Part shown: piece by piece, positions 8,162-17,029 of the stretch
How positions within the stretch are numbered: the stretch's first letter is position 1
Layout of the letters: each line of letters opens with the position of its first letter
DNA from: Dryocola sp051297175
GTDB taxonomy: Bacteria; Pseudomonadota; Gammaproteobacteria; Enterobacterales; Enterobacteriaceae
DNA: 64,000 bases
Direction of reading: 5' to 3'
Assembly: GCF_051297175.1 (NCBI RefSeq)
Contig: NZ_JBINNY010000001.1
Coordinates: 806,001 to 870,000, forward strand
The notes under the pieces: generated by a model
Seen by the model: only the letters and a program-made list of their open reading frames with translations
Database searches by the model: none
What the model was told of the DNA's origin: nothing
Translations under genes and position numbers: made by a program

Positions 8162-10130
8162 CAAAATCTCTTCTGTTTCGGGTTCGTCAGTGGGCGAGCA
8201 GGATGTACACCGCTCCATCCAGGAGGTTGCCATGAGCTCCCAGGAAGCCAGCAAGATGCTGCGTACTTACAATATTGCCTGGTGGGGCAATAACTACTAT
8301 GACGTCAACGAACTGGGCCACATCACCGTTTGCCCGGATCCGGACGTTCCTGAAGCCAAGGTCGATCTGGCCGAGCTGGTCAAAGCGCGTGAAGCGCAGG
8401 GCCAGCGCCTGCCTGCGCTGTTTTGCTTCCCGCAGATTTTGCAGCACCGCCTGCGTTCAATTAACGCCGCGTTTAAACGCGCGCGCGAATCCTACGGCTA
8501 CAACGGCGATTATTTCCTCGTTTACCCGATCAAGGTAAACCAGCACCGCCGCGTTATCGAATCGCTGATTCATTCCGGCGAGCCGCTGGGCCTGGAAGCC
8601 GGTTCGAAGGCCGAGCTGATGGCGGTACTTGCCCACGCGGGCATGACGCGTTCGGTAATCGTTTGTAATGGTTATAAAGACCGTGAATATATCCGCCTCG
8701 CGCTGATCGGCGAAAAGATGGGCCATAAGGTCTATCTGGTCATCGAGAAGATGTCTGAAATCGCGATTGTGCTGGAAGAGGCCGAGCGTCTTAACGTCGT
8801 ACCGCGCCTCGGCGTGCGTGCGCGTCTGGCCTCGCAGGGTTCTGGCAAATGGCAGTCTTCTGGCGGTGAGAAATCCAAATTTGGCCTGGCGGCCGGTCAG
8901 GTTCTGCAGCTGGTTGAAATGCTGCGCGAGCGCGGCCGTCTGGACAGTATCCAGCTGCTGCACTTCCACCTCGGTTCGCAGATGGCGAATATTCGCGACA
9001 TTGCGACCGGCGTGCGCGAATCCGCGCGCTTCTACGTCGAGCTGCATAAGCTTGGCGTGAACATCGAGTGCTTCGACGTGGGCGGTGGCCTGGGCGTGGA
9101 CTACGAAGGAACGCGTTCCCAGTCCGACTGCTCGGTTAACTACGGCCTGAACGAGTACGCCAACAACATTATCTGGGCAATCGGCGACGCGTGTGAAGAA
9201 CACGGCCTGCCGCACCCGACGGTGATCACCGAATCCGGGCGTGCGGTTACCGCGCACCACACCGTGCTGGTGTCGAACATTATCGGCGTTGAGCGCAGCG
9301 AAAATACCGAAGCGACGCCGCCGCAGGACGATGCACCGCGCGCGCTACAAAGCATGTGGGAAACCTGGCAAGAGATGCATGAGCCGGGCACGCGCCGCTC
9401 GCTGCGTGAATGGCTGCACGACAGCCAGATGGACCTGCACGATATTCACGTCGGCTACTCTTCCGGGACCTTTAGCCTGCAGGAACGCGCGTGGGCCGAG
9501 CAGCTCTATCTGAACATGTGCCACAGCGTGCAGAAGCAGCTCGATCCGAGCAACCGCGCGCACCGTCCGATTATCGACGAGCTGCAGGAGCGCATGGCTG
9601 ACAAGATTTACGTCAACTTCTCCCTGTTCCAGTCGATGCCGGATGCCTGGGGTATTGACCAGCTGTTCCCGGTTCTGCCGCTCGAAGGGTTAAACCACGC
9701 GCCTGAACGCCGTGCGGTGCTGCTGGATATTACCTGTGACTCGGACGGCGCTATCGATCACTACGTCGATGGCGACGGGATCGCAACCACCATGCCGATG
9801 CCGGAATACGACCCGGAGAACCCGCCGATGCTGGGCTTCTTTATGGTCGGCGCGTATCAGGAAATTCTCGGCAACATGCATAACCTGTTTGGCGATACCG
9901 AAGCGGTTGACGTGTTCGTCTTCCCTGACGGCAGCGTTGAGGTTGAGCTGTCCGACGAAGGCGATACCGTAGCGGATATGCTGGAGTACGTTCAGCTTGA
10001 TCCGAAAAAACTGCTGACGCAGTTCCGCGATCAGGTGAAACAAACCGATCTCGACGCGGGTCTACAGCAGCAGTTCCTCGAAGAGTTCGAGGCGGGTTTG
10101 TATGGCTATACTTATTTAGAAGACGAGTAA
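8154..10130 (+). CDS. speA: Biosynthetic arginine decarboxylase
   Basis: A 658-aa PLP-dependent enzyme that converts arginine to agmatine, the first step of the arginine route to putrescine. The start is the ATG at 8154, preceded by GAGG, which gives exactly the E. coli length; the longer frame from 8124 adds ten unrelated residues. The PLP lysine lies in YPIKVNQHRRVIESL near residue 127. The glycine-rich phosphate-binding segment is FDVGGGLGVDYEGTRSQ, and the substrate-site segment is ITCDSDGAIDHY. It forms a unit with yqgB ahead, and speB, which takes the next step, follows after a terminator. Confidence 0.98.
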   Translation: MSDKISSVSGSSVGEQDVHRSIQEVAMSSQEASKMLRTYNIAWWGNNYYDVNELGHITVCPDPDVPEAKVDLAELVKAREAQGQRLPALFCFPQILQHRLRSINAAFKRARESYGYNGDYFLVYPIKVNQHRRVIESLIHSGEPLGLEAGSKAELMAVLAHAGMTRSVIVCNGYKDREYIRLALIGEKMGHKVYLVIEKMSEIAIVLEEAERLNVVPRLGVRARLASQGSGKWQSSGGEKSKFGLAAGQVLQLVEMLRERGRLDSIQLLHFHLGSQMANIRDIATGVRESARFYVELHKLGVNIECFDVGGGLGVDYEGTRSQSDCSVNYGLNEYANNIIWAIGDACEEHGLPHPTVITESGRAVTAHHTVLVSNIIGVERSENTEATPPQDDAPRALQSMWETWQEMHEPGTRRSLREWLHDSQMDLHDIHVGYSSGTFSLQERAWAEQLYLNMCHSVQKQLDPSNRAHRPIIDELQERMADKIYVNFSLFQSMPDAWGIDQLFPVLPLEGLNHAPERRAVLLDITCDSDGAIDHYVDGDGIATTMPMPEYDPENPPMLGFFMVGAYQEILGNMHNLFGDTEAVDVFVFPDGSVEVELSDEGDTVADMLEYVQLDPKKLLTQFRDQVKQTDLDAGLQQQFLEEFEAGLYGYTYLEDE

Positions 10131-10212
10131 ATTACTCGTCGTAATTCGAGCTGCAGCGGTGTGGGCTGGACTCGCTTACCGCCTACCCGCAACTCGAATT
10201 ATTTAGAGTAAT
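10131..10212. repeat. Short-form copy of the intergenic palindromic repeat
   Basis: This 82-base element begins ATTACTCGTCGTAATTCGAG directly after the speA stop codon and ends AACTCGAATTATTTAGAGTAAT. Its ends are inverted repeats of each other and its centre reads ACTCGCTTACCGCCTACC. It lacks the inner hairpin of the long copies and matches the layout of the copy at 37449-37529. Confidence 0.7.
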
Positions 10213-10275
10213 TAGTGTACAATTAAGGCTGCATTCGGCGATAATCCGCGCCAACAGCAGTCTCGAAACGTATCC

Positions 10276-10321
10276 AGTCCCTTCCTCGTCGGGTTTAACG
10301 ACGCGGAGGGGACTTTTTTTT
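10276..10321 (+). terminator. Rho-independent terminator between speA and speB
   Basis: A long imperfect stem pairs AGTCCC...CGTCG with CGACG...GGGGACT and is followed by eight T residues. It should end the yqgB-speA transcript, leaving speB with its own promoter or partial read-through. Confidence 0.85.
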
Positions 10322-10352
10322 GACATAAATTCATTCACCGAGAGGTCAAACA

Positions 10353-11273
10353 ATGAGCACTCTAGGCCACCAATACGATAACTCCCTGGTCTCCAATGCC
10401 TTTGGTTTTTTACGTTTTCCGCTGAACTTCATGCCGTACGACAGCGATGCCGACTGGGTGATCACCGGCGTTCCTTTTGATGCAGCGACCTCTGGTCGTG
10501 CCGGTGGCCGTCATGGGCCGGCGGCAATTCGCCAGGTTTCTACCAACCTCGCGTGGGAAGGCAACCGCTTCCCGTGGAACTTCGACATGCGCGAACGTCT
10601 GAACGTCGTGGACTGCGGCGATCTGGTTTACGCCTTCGGCGACGCGCGCGACATGAGCGAACGTCTGCAGGCGCACGCCGAAAAGCTGCTGGCTGCCGGT
10701 AAACGCATGCTTTCCTTCGGCGGCGACCACTTCGTCACGCTGCCGCTGCTGCGCGCTCACGCCAAGCACTTCGGCAAAATGGCGCTGGTGCATTTCGATG
10801 CCCACACCGATACCTACGCAAACGGCTGCGAGTTCGACCACGGCACCATGTTCTACACCGCGCCGAAAGAAGGCCTGATCGACCCTAATCACTCAGTGCA
10901 GATCGGTATTCGTACCGAGTTCGATAAAGACAACGGTTTCACCGTTCTGGACGCGGGCCAGGTGAACGACCGCACCGTGGACGACATTCTGGCGCAGGTT
11001 AAGCAGATCGTTGGCGATATGCCGGTGTACCTGACTTTTGATATCGACTGTCTGGACCCTGCTTTCGCGCCCGGTACCGGTACGCCGGTAATCGGCGGCC
11101 TGACCTCTGACCGCGCGCTGAAACTGGTACGCGGCCTGAAGGATCTGAACATCGTGGGTATGGACGTGGTGGAAGTCGCTCCGGCCTATGACCAGTCTGA
11201 AATCACCGCGTTGGCAGGTGCGACTTTGGCGCTGGAAATGCTGTATATCCAGGCGGCGAAGAAAGGCGAGTAA
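10353..11273 (+). CDS. speB: Agmatinase
   Basis: A 306-aa manganese enzyme of the ureohydrolase family that splits agmatine into putrescine and urea. The metal-binding signatures are present: GGDHFVTLP near residue 126, HFDAHTDTY near residue 150 and TFDIDCLDPAFAPGTGTP near residue 228. The length equals that of E. coli SpeB. It completes the two-step arginine-to-putrescine route begun by speA just upstream, and a GAGAGG site precedes the ATG. Confidence 0.98.
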   Translation: MSTLGHQYDNSLVSNAFGFLRFPLNFMPYDSDADWVITGVPFDAATSGRAGGRHGPAAIRQVSTNLAWEGNRFPWNFDMRERLNVVDCGDLVYAFGDARDMSERLQAHAEKLLAAGKRMLSFGGDHFVTLPLLRAHAKHFGKMALVHFDAHTDTYANGCEFDHGTMFYTAPKEGLIDPNHSVQIGIRTEFDKDNGFTVLDAGQVNDRTVDDILAQVKQIVGDMPVYLTFDIDCLDPAFAPGTGTPVIGGLTSDRALKLVRGLKDLNIVGMDVVEVAPAYDQSEITALAGATLALEMLYIQAAKKGE

Positions 11274-11290
11274 TTTACCGCCAGGTTTGC

Positions 11291-11350
11291 TGGGTGGATA
11301 CGCAAACGCGCTATCCACCCGTTACGTCGGGTGGCGCTCCGCCTACCCGA
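11291..11350. repeat. Pair of REP-type palindromes after speB
   Basis: Two imperfect palindromic units, GGGTGGAT...ATCCACCC and GTCGGGTGG...CCTACCCGAC, lie between the convergent speB and loiP genes. They follow the enterobacterial REP/BIME pattern and could stop or protect both transcripts. Confidence 0.75.
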
Positions 11351-11362
11351 CTTACCTCTTAG

Positions 11363-12121
11363 TTACTTCAAACCATCTGCCGCCATGCGATCGCGGATAT
11401 GCTGCGCGCGTTCGGCGGAAGCAGGGTGATCGTCAAGCATTGAGCTTTGACGCCCTTCGTCCAGCTTGGCAAGCTTCTCAAAGCTGGTTGCCAGACCAAT
11501 CGGGTTAATCCCGCGTTTGCGCAACAGATCGTAGGAATAGTCGTCGGCTTCTGATTCCTGACGCTGCGAGAACTGCGCGTTCACTAGTTTTTCACCCAAA
11601 TCCCCAAGCTGCGACTGCGACAGGCTGCCAATCATGCCACCGGCTGAAGCGGCGGCGACTCGCGCGGCGTTTGTGCCCAGCGCAACCTGCATGCCTTTCT
11701 TCACGTGGCCGAGCGCGACGTGGCCCATTTCGTGGCCGATAACCGCTTCTACTTCGTTGTCGTTCATCAGGTCCATCAGGCCGCTGTAGACGCGGATACA
11801 GCCGTTAGCCATGGCGAAGGCGTTGACGTCTTTGGTGACGTAAACCTTATAGTTCACCGGCATGCCGTTGATGTTGTCGCCCAGCGCGCTGGCGATTTTG
11901 GTCAGGCGTTTCGCGTAGTCGCTGGTTGCCGGGGCAATAGTCGCTTTGCTGTCCAGCTCCGCACAGGACTTGTCGCTCAGCTCTTTAACCTGCGCATCGC
12001 TTAGCGTGTAGGCCTGAAAGGCTTCCGCGCCGGAGGTTAGCAAACCGTTGGAATCCATGTTTTGGCAGCCGCTCAGCAGCGTGGCGAGCGTCAGGCTTAG
12101 TAAAATAGGGCGCATCTTCAT
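11363..12121 (-). CDS. loiP: Outer-membrane metalloprotease lipoprotein LoiP (YggG)
   Basis: A 252-aa M48-family zinc protease. The N-terminus is a lipoprotein signal (lipobox LLSGC, Cys at residue 19). The catalytic motif HEMGH lies in VIGHEMGHVALGH near residue 130, and the third zinc ligand is likely the Glu of QESEADDYSYDLL near residue 191. In E. coli the protease acts with BepA/YfgC at the outer membrane and is induced at low osmolarity. It has the same length as the E. coli protein, is convergent with speB and divergent from tktA. Confidence 0.95.
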   Translation of the reverse strand: MKMRPILLSLTLATLLSGCQNMDSNGLLTSGAEAFQAYTLSDAQVKELSDKSCAELDSKATIAPATSDYAKRLTKIASALGDNINGMPVNYKVYVTKDVNAFAMANGCIRVYSGLMDLMNDNEVEAVIGHEMGHVALGHVKKGMQVALGTNAARVAAASAGGMIGSLSQSQLGDLGEKLVNAQFSQRQESEADDYSYDLLRKRGINPIGLATSFEKLAKLDEGRQSSMLDDHPASAERAQHIRDRMAADGLK

Positions 12122-12403
12122 GGCCAGTCTTCCTTTATTAGTTTCAACAGCCCAAGGGCAAGCTCAGCGCCCACGTTGGCGCTGAATAATGCTCAGTATA
12201 AAGAAGATAACGAAGCGCGCGCAGCTACTTGCGCAACATGCGAGCGTGATCCAGAGATTTCTTACCGGGACAAAAGGATGCTCCATGTACATGACCCACG
12301 GCTTGCGGTACATTGTGGGCACTTTTTCGGGCGTAGCCCATAACGCTTAGTAGTCAAGTCGTAAAACAAGGCGTGACCTTCAACCATCCGATCTGGAGTG
12401 AAA

Positions 12404-14395
12404 ATGTCCTCTCGTAAAGAGCTTGCCAATGCTATTCGTGCGCTCAGCATGGACGCAGTTCAAAAAGCCAAATCCGGTCATCCGGGTGCCCCTATGGGCA
12501 TGGCTGATATTGCCGAAGTCCTGTGGCGTGATTTCCTGAACCATAACCCGCAGAACCCAGCCTGGGCTGACCGTGACCGCTTCGTGCTGTCTAACGGCCA
12601 CGGCTCTATGCTGATTTACAGCCTGCTGCACCTCACAGGTTATGACCTGCCGATCGAAGAGCTGAAGAACTTCCGTCAGCTACATTCCAAAACCCCTGGT
12701 CACCCGGAAGTGGGTTACACCGCGGGTGTTGAAACCACTACCGGCCCGCTGGGTCAGGGCGTGGCGAACGCGGTAGGTATGGCGATTGCTGAACGTACCA
12801 TGGCGGCGCAGTTCAACCGTCCTGGACACGACATTGTTGACCACTTCACCTACGTGTTTATGGGTGATGGCTGCATGATGGAAGGCATCTCTCACGAAGT
12901 CTGCTCGCTGGCCGGTACCCTGAAACTGGGTAAACTGGTTGCGTTCTACGATGACAACGGCATCTCCATCGACGGCCACGTTGAAGGCTGGTTCACCGAC
13001 GATACCGCTAAGCGTTTCGAAGCCTACGGCTGGCACGTTGTGCGCGGCGTTGACGGTCACGATGCGGACGCTATCAAACGCGCTGTTGAAGAGGCGAAGG
13101 CGGTTTCCGACAAGCCTTCTCTGCTGATGTGCAAAACCATCATCGGTTTCGGTTCGCCAAACAAAGCGGGCACCCACGATTCCCACGGCGCTCCTCTGGG
13201 CGACGCAGAAATCGCACTGACCCGCGAACAGCTGGGCTGGAAACACGCTCCGTTCGAAATTCCACAGGATATCTACGCTCAGTGGGATGCGCGCGAAGCA
13301 GGCCAGGCGAAAGAAGCGACCTGGAACGAGAAGTTCGCAGCCTACGCGAAAGCCTTCCCGCAGGAAGCGGCAGAATTTACCCGTCGTATGAAGGGCGAAA
13401 TGCCGACTGAATTCGCTGCGAAAGCGCAGGAATTTATCGCTAATCTGCAGGCAAACCCTGCGAAAATCGCAAGCCGCAAAGCTTCCCAAAATGCAATCGA
13501 AGCCTTCGGTCACTGGCTGCCAGAATTCCTCGGCGGCTCTGCCGACCTGGCACCAAGCAACCTGACCATCTGGTCTGGTTCTAAAGCTATCAACGAAGAC
13601 AAAGCCGGTAACTACATCCATTACGGCGTGCGTGAATTCGGTATGACGGCGATTGCCAACGGTATCGCGCTGCACGGCGGTTTCCTGCCGTACACCTCTA
13701 CCTTCCTGATGTTCGTGGAATATGCCCGTAACGCGGTGCGTATGGCGGCGCTCATGAAGCAGCGTCAGGTGATGGTCTACACCCACGATTCCATCGGTCT
13801 GGGCGAAGATGGCCCAACTCACCAGCCGGTAGAGCAGCTTGCTGCCCTGCGCGTTACGCCAAACATGAGCACCTGGCGCCCATGTGACCAGGTTGAATCT
13901 GCGGTTGCGTGGAAATACGCGGTAGAACGTCACGACGGCCCAACGGCGCTGATCTTCTCCCGTCAGAACCTGGCGCAGCAGGATCGTTCCGAGCAGCAGC
14001 TGGCGGATATCGCTCGCGGCGCATACATCCTAAAAGACTGTGCGGGTCAGCCTGAGCTAATCCTGATCGCGACCGGCTCTGAAGTTGAATTGGCCGTTGC
14101 AGCATGGGACCGGCTGTCTGCTGAAGGTATCAAAGCGCGCGTGGTTTCCATGCCGTCTACCGACGCCTTCGACAAGCAGGACGCGGCCTACCGTGAAGCG
14201 GTTCTGCCGAAAGCCGTTGCCGCTCGTGTTGCTATCGAAGCCAGCATCGCTGACTACTGGTACAAATACGTTGGCCTGAACGGCGCGGTTGTGGGCATGA
14301 CCACCTTCGGTGAGTCAGCACCAGCCGAGCAGCTGTTCGAGGAGTTTGGCTTCACCGTTGAAAATGTGGTGAAACAGGCGAAAGCAGTACTGTAA
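12404..14395 (+). CDS. tktA: Transketolase
   Basis: A 663-aa thiamine-diphosphate enzyme of the non-oxidative pentose phosphate pathway, moving two-carbon units between sugar phosphates. The ATG at 12404, with GGAG five bases ahead, gives the E. coli length; the in-frame GTG at 12398 is too close to that site. Visible marks are HPGAPMGMADIAEVLW, the cofactor-binding GDGCMMEGISHEV...DDN segment (residues 154-186), the TFLMFVEYARNAVR region and the EDGPTHQPVEQLAALR motif near residue 472. It is followed by its own terminator. Confidence 0.98.
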   Translation: MSSRKELANAIRALSMDAVQKAKSGHPGAPMGMADIAEVLWRDFLNHNPQNPAWADRDRFVLSNGHGSMLIYSLLHLTGYDLPIEELKNFRQLHSKTPGHPEVGYTAGVETTTGPLGQGVANAVGMAIAERTMAAQFNRPGHDIVDHFTYVFMGDGCMMEGISHEVCSLAGTLKLGKLVAFYDDNGISIDGHVEGWFTDDTAKRFEAYGWHVVRGVDGHDADAIKRAVEEAKAVSDKPSLLMCKTIIGFGSPNKAGTHDSHGAPLGDAEIALTREQLGWKHAPFEIPQDIYAQWDAREAGQAKEATWNEKFAAYAKAFPQEAAEFTRRMKGEMPTEFAAKAQEFIANLQANPAKIASRKASQNAIEAFGHWLPEFLGGSADLAPSNLTIWSGSKAINEDKAGNYIHYGVREFGMTAIANGIALHGGFLPYTSTFLMFVEYARNAVRMAALMKQRQVMVYTHDSIGLGEDGPTHQPVEQLAALRVTPNMSTWRPCDQVESAVAWKYAVERHDGPTALIFSRQNLAQQDRSEQQLADIARGAYILKDCAGQPELILIATGSEVELAVAAWDRLSAEGIKARVVSMPSTDAFDKQDAAYREAVLPKAVAARVAIEASIADYWYKYVGLNGAVVGMTTFGESAPAEQLFEEFGFTVENVVKQAKAVL

Positions 14396-14408
14396 TTCCC
14401 CCCTTAGA

Positions 14409-14438
14409 AACGGGTCGCTTTAGCGGCCCGTTTTTTTT
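14409..14438 (+). terminator. Rho-independent terminator of tktA
   Basis: Stem AACGGGTCGC / GCGGCCCGTT with a four-base loop and one mismatch, followed by a run of T, 14 bases after the tktA stop. Confidence 0.9.
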
Positions 14439-14489
14439 GTTTATTATTCAACCTCACCCGTAAAAGCGTTGCAGTTATTCCATCAAAAA

Positions 14490-14505
14490 TGTGACCTATG
14501 TCAGA
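14490..14505 (+). promoter_or_regulatory. Probable CRP binding site upstream of epd
   Basis: TGTGA CCTATG TCAGA matches the CRP core TGTGA-N6-TCACA at nine of ten positions. The epd-pgk-fbaA promoter of E. coli is known to depend on CRP, and the site is about 190 bases before the epd start codon. Confidence 0.65.
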
Positions 14506-14564
14506 AGATCGGTTGCCTGTCCCGGGCCAACGTTCCCTTTATTCCGCGTTTCGCTTACCATAGC

Positions 14565-14576
14565 TGAAGCGTTTCA
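14565..14576 (+). promoter_or_regulatory. Perfect Cra (FruR) box upstream of epd
   Basis: TGAAGCGTTTCA is a perfect fit to the Cra consensus TGAAnCGnTTCA. It lies 75 bases downstream of the CRP-like site and 121 bases before the epd start codon. Cra control of the epd-pgk-fbaA genes is established in E. coli, so repression of this operon when glycolytic fructose phosphates are low is likely. Confidence 0.72.
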
Positions 14577-14697
14577 GTCGATGAAATATTCGACAATCAA
14601 GCAATCAATTGCAGTTTCGTGAGTGCGAGGATTCCCCTGAAGCGGTGGCTGCATTACTCTGTCAGCCACAACGTTAAGGGATTCTGGCAGGAGAGAT

Positions 14698-15717
14698 ATG
14701 ACCGTACGCATCGCAATTAATGGCTTCGGTCGCATTGGGCGCAACGTGGTACGTGCTTTGTACGAATCCGGTCGCCGTGCGGAAATCACCGTCGTAGCAA
14801 TCAATGAACTGGCTGATGCTGCGGGCATGGCGCATCTGTTGAAATACGACACCAGCCACGGGCGATTCGCGTGGGACGTGCGTCAGGAACGCGACCAGCT
14901 TTGGGTCGGCGACGACACTATCCGTTTGCTGCATGAACCCACGATTGCCGCGCTCCCGTGGCGCGAGCTGGGCGTAGACGTAGTGCTGGATTGTACCGGC
15001 GTATTCGGTTCTCGCGCAGACGGCGAAGCCCACCTGGCTGCCGGCGCGAAAAAAGTTCTCTTCTCCCATCCTGGCGGCAACGATCTCGACGCAACCGTGG
15101 TTTACGGCGTCAATCATGAAGAGGTGGTTGCCGAGCACCGCATCGTTTCCAACGCCTCCTGTACCACGAATTGTATAATTCCAATTATCAAATTGCTTGA
15201 TGATGCCTTCGGCATTGAGTGGGGCACGGTAACAACCATCCACTCCGCCATGCACGATCAACAGGTTATTGACGCGTATCACCCTGATCTGCGCCGCACG
15301 CGCGCAGCCAGCCAATCGATCATTCCGGTCGATACGCGACTCGCCGCCGGCATTACGCGTATTTTCCCGCAATTCAACGATCGTTTTGAGGCTATTGCCG
15401 TGCGCGTACCCACGATCAACGTCACCGCCATCGATTTAAGCGTGACGGTACGAAATGCGGTAAAACCTAATGAAGTCAATCAGTTGCTGCAAAAAGCGGC
15501 ACAAGATTCATTTCATGGTATAGTTGACTATACGGAAATACCGTTGGTCTCGACTGATTTTAACCACGATCCGCACAGTGCCATTGTTGACGGCACGCAA
15601 ACGCGGGTCAGTGGGCAACATCTGATTAAAACTCTAGTCTGGTGTGATAACGAATGGGGCTTTGCTAACCGAATGCTCGACACGACGTTAGTCATGGCTG
15701 CAAGTGGTTTCAGGTAG
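14698..15717 (+). CDS. epd: Erythrose-4-phosphate dehydrogenase
   Basis: A 339-aa GAPDH-family enzyme that oxidises erythrose 4-phosphate to 4-phosphoerythronate for pyridoxal phosphate synthesis. The Rossmann motif is INGFGRIGRNVVRAL (residues 7-21), and the catalytic Cys155 lies in SNASCTTNCIIPIIK. The C-terminal NAD-domain motif WCDNEWGFANRM is intact. Epd rather than GapA is indicated by the location immediately ahead of pgk and fbaA and by the segment HSAMHDQQVIDAYHP, which is typical of Epd. The spacing to pgk is 49 bases. Confidence 0.96.
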   Translation: MTVRIAINGFGRIGRNVVRALYESGRRAEITVVAINELADAAGMAHLLKYDTSHGRFAWDVRQERDQLWVGDDTIRLLHEPTIAALPWRELGVDVVLDCTGVFGSRADGEAHLAAGAKKVLFSHPGGNDLDATVVYGVNHEEVVAEHRIVSNASCTTNCIIPIIKLLDDAFGIEWGTVTTIHSAMHDQQVIDAYHPDLRRTRAASQSIIPVDTRLAAGITRIFPQFNDRFEAIAVRVPTINVTAIDLSVTVRNAVKPNEVNQLLQKAAQDSFHGIVDYTEIPLVSTDFNHDPHSAIVDGTQTRVSGQHLIKTLVWCDNEWGFANRMLDTTLVMAASGFR

Positions 15718-15766
15718 GGCGCGTAGTGCGCCTGCAAAACTTTAAGAATCAACGAGAGGATTCACC

Positions 15767-16930
15767 ATGTCTGTAATTAAGATGACCGATCTGGATCTGG
15801 CTGGTAAGCGCGTTCTGATCCGTGCAGATTTGAACGTACCAGTTAAAGAAGGGAAAGTGACATCTGACGCACGTATCCGTGCATCTCTGCCAACCATCGA
15901 ACTGGCCCTGAAACAAGGCGCGAAAGTGATGGTTACCTCTCACCTGGGTCGCCCGACCGAAGGCGAGTACAACGAAGAATTCTCTCTGCTGCCGGTTGTT
16001 AACTACCTGAAAGACAAGTTGTCTGCTCCGGTTCGTCTGGCTAAAGATTACCTCGACGGCGTTGAAGTTGCTGCCGGCGAGCTGGTTGTTCTGGAAAACG
16101 TTCGCTTCAACAAAGGCGAAAAGAAAGACGACGAAACACTGTCTAAAAAATATGCTGCACTGTGCGACGTATTCGTAATGGATGCTTTCGGCACCGCGCA
16201 CCGCGCGCAGGCTTCTACTCACGGCGTTGGCAAATTTGCTGAAATCGCCTGTGCAGGCCCGCTGCTGGCTGAAGAGCTGGACGCGCTGGGCAAAGCCCTG
16301 AAAGAACCTGCTCGCCCAATGGTTGCTATCGTTGGCGGTTCTAAAGTTTCTACCAAACTGACCGTGCTGGACTCTCTGTCCAAAATTGCTGACCAGCTGA
16401 TCGTTGGCGGTGGTATCGCGAACACCTTCGTTGCCGCTCAAGGCCACAACGTGGGTAAATCCCTGTACGAAGCGGACCTGGTTGACGAAGCTAAACGCCT
16501 GCTGACTACCTGTGATATCCCAGTTCCAACTGACGTGCGCGTAGCGACCGAGTTCTCCGAGTCCGCAACGGCTACCCTGAAATCTGTCAACGACGTGAAA
16601 GACGGCGAGCAGATTCTGGATATCGGTGACGCTTCTGCACAGCAGCTGGCTGAAATCCTGAAAAACGCGAAAACCATTCTGTGGAACGGCCCGGTTGGCG
16701 TGTTCGAATTCCCGAACTTCCGCAAAGGTACCGAAATCGTTGCTAACGCTATCGCAGACAGCGAAGCGTTCTCTATCGCAGGCGGCGGCGACACCCTGGC
16801 CGCAATCGACCTGTTCGGTATCGCAGACAAAATTTCCTACATCTCCACCGGCGGTGGCGCATTCCTCGAATTCGTGGAAGGCAAAGTGCTGCCAGCAGTA
16901 GCGATGCTCGAAGAGCGCGCTAAGAAGTAA
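15767..16930 (+). CDS. pgk: Phosphoglycerate kinase
   Basis: A 387-aa glycolytic enzyme that transfers phosphate from 1,3-bisphosphoglycerate to ADP. It has the N-terminal substrate loop RADLNVPV (residues 19-26), the TSHLGRPTE motif, the hinge segment GGSKVSTKL and the nucleotide-binding GPVGVFE...GGGDTLAA...STGGGAFLEF series. The length equals that of the E. coli enzyme. Its codons are strongly biased, as expected for a highly expressed gene. It is preceded by GAGAGG and followed by a terminator before fbaA. Confidence 0.98.
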   Translation: MSVIKMTDLDLAGKRVLIRADLNVPVKEGKVTSDARIRASLPTIELALKQGAKVMVTSHLGRPTEGEYNEEFSLLPVVNYLKDKLSAPVRLAKDYLDGVEVAAGELVVLENVRFNKGEKKDDETLSKKYAALCDVFVMDAFGTAHRAQASTHGVGKFAEIACAGPLLAEELDALGKALKEPARPMVAIVGGSKVSTKLTVLDSLSKIADQLIVGGGIANTFVAAQGHNVGKSLYEADLVDEAKRLLTTCDIPVPTDVRVATEFSESATATLKSVNDVKDGEQILDIGDASAQQLAEILKNAKTILWNGPVGVFEFPNFRKGTEIVANAIADSEAFSIAGGGDTLAAIDLFGIADKISYISTGGGAFLEFVEGKVLPAVAMLEERAKK

Positions 16931-16936
16931 TTGATT

Positions 16937-16966
16937 ACGGGCAGGGTTTCCTGCCCGTTGTTTTTT
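16937..16966 (+). terminator. Rho-independent terminator between pgk and fbaA
   Basis: Perfect arms CGGGCAGG and CCTGCCCG (16938-16945, 16950-16957) with a four-base loop, followed by GTTGTTTTTT. It is probably leaky, since fbaA is partly co-transcribed with pgk in E. coli. Confidence 0.88.
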
Positions 16967-17029
16967 GGTCGCCTGCAGGCGCGGGCGGCACAGTTTTTTC
17001 TAACGGCCAACGATACAGGACAACGTAAC

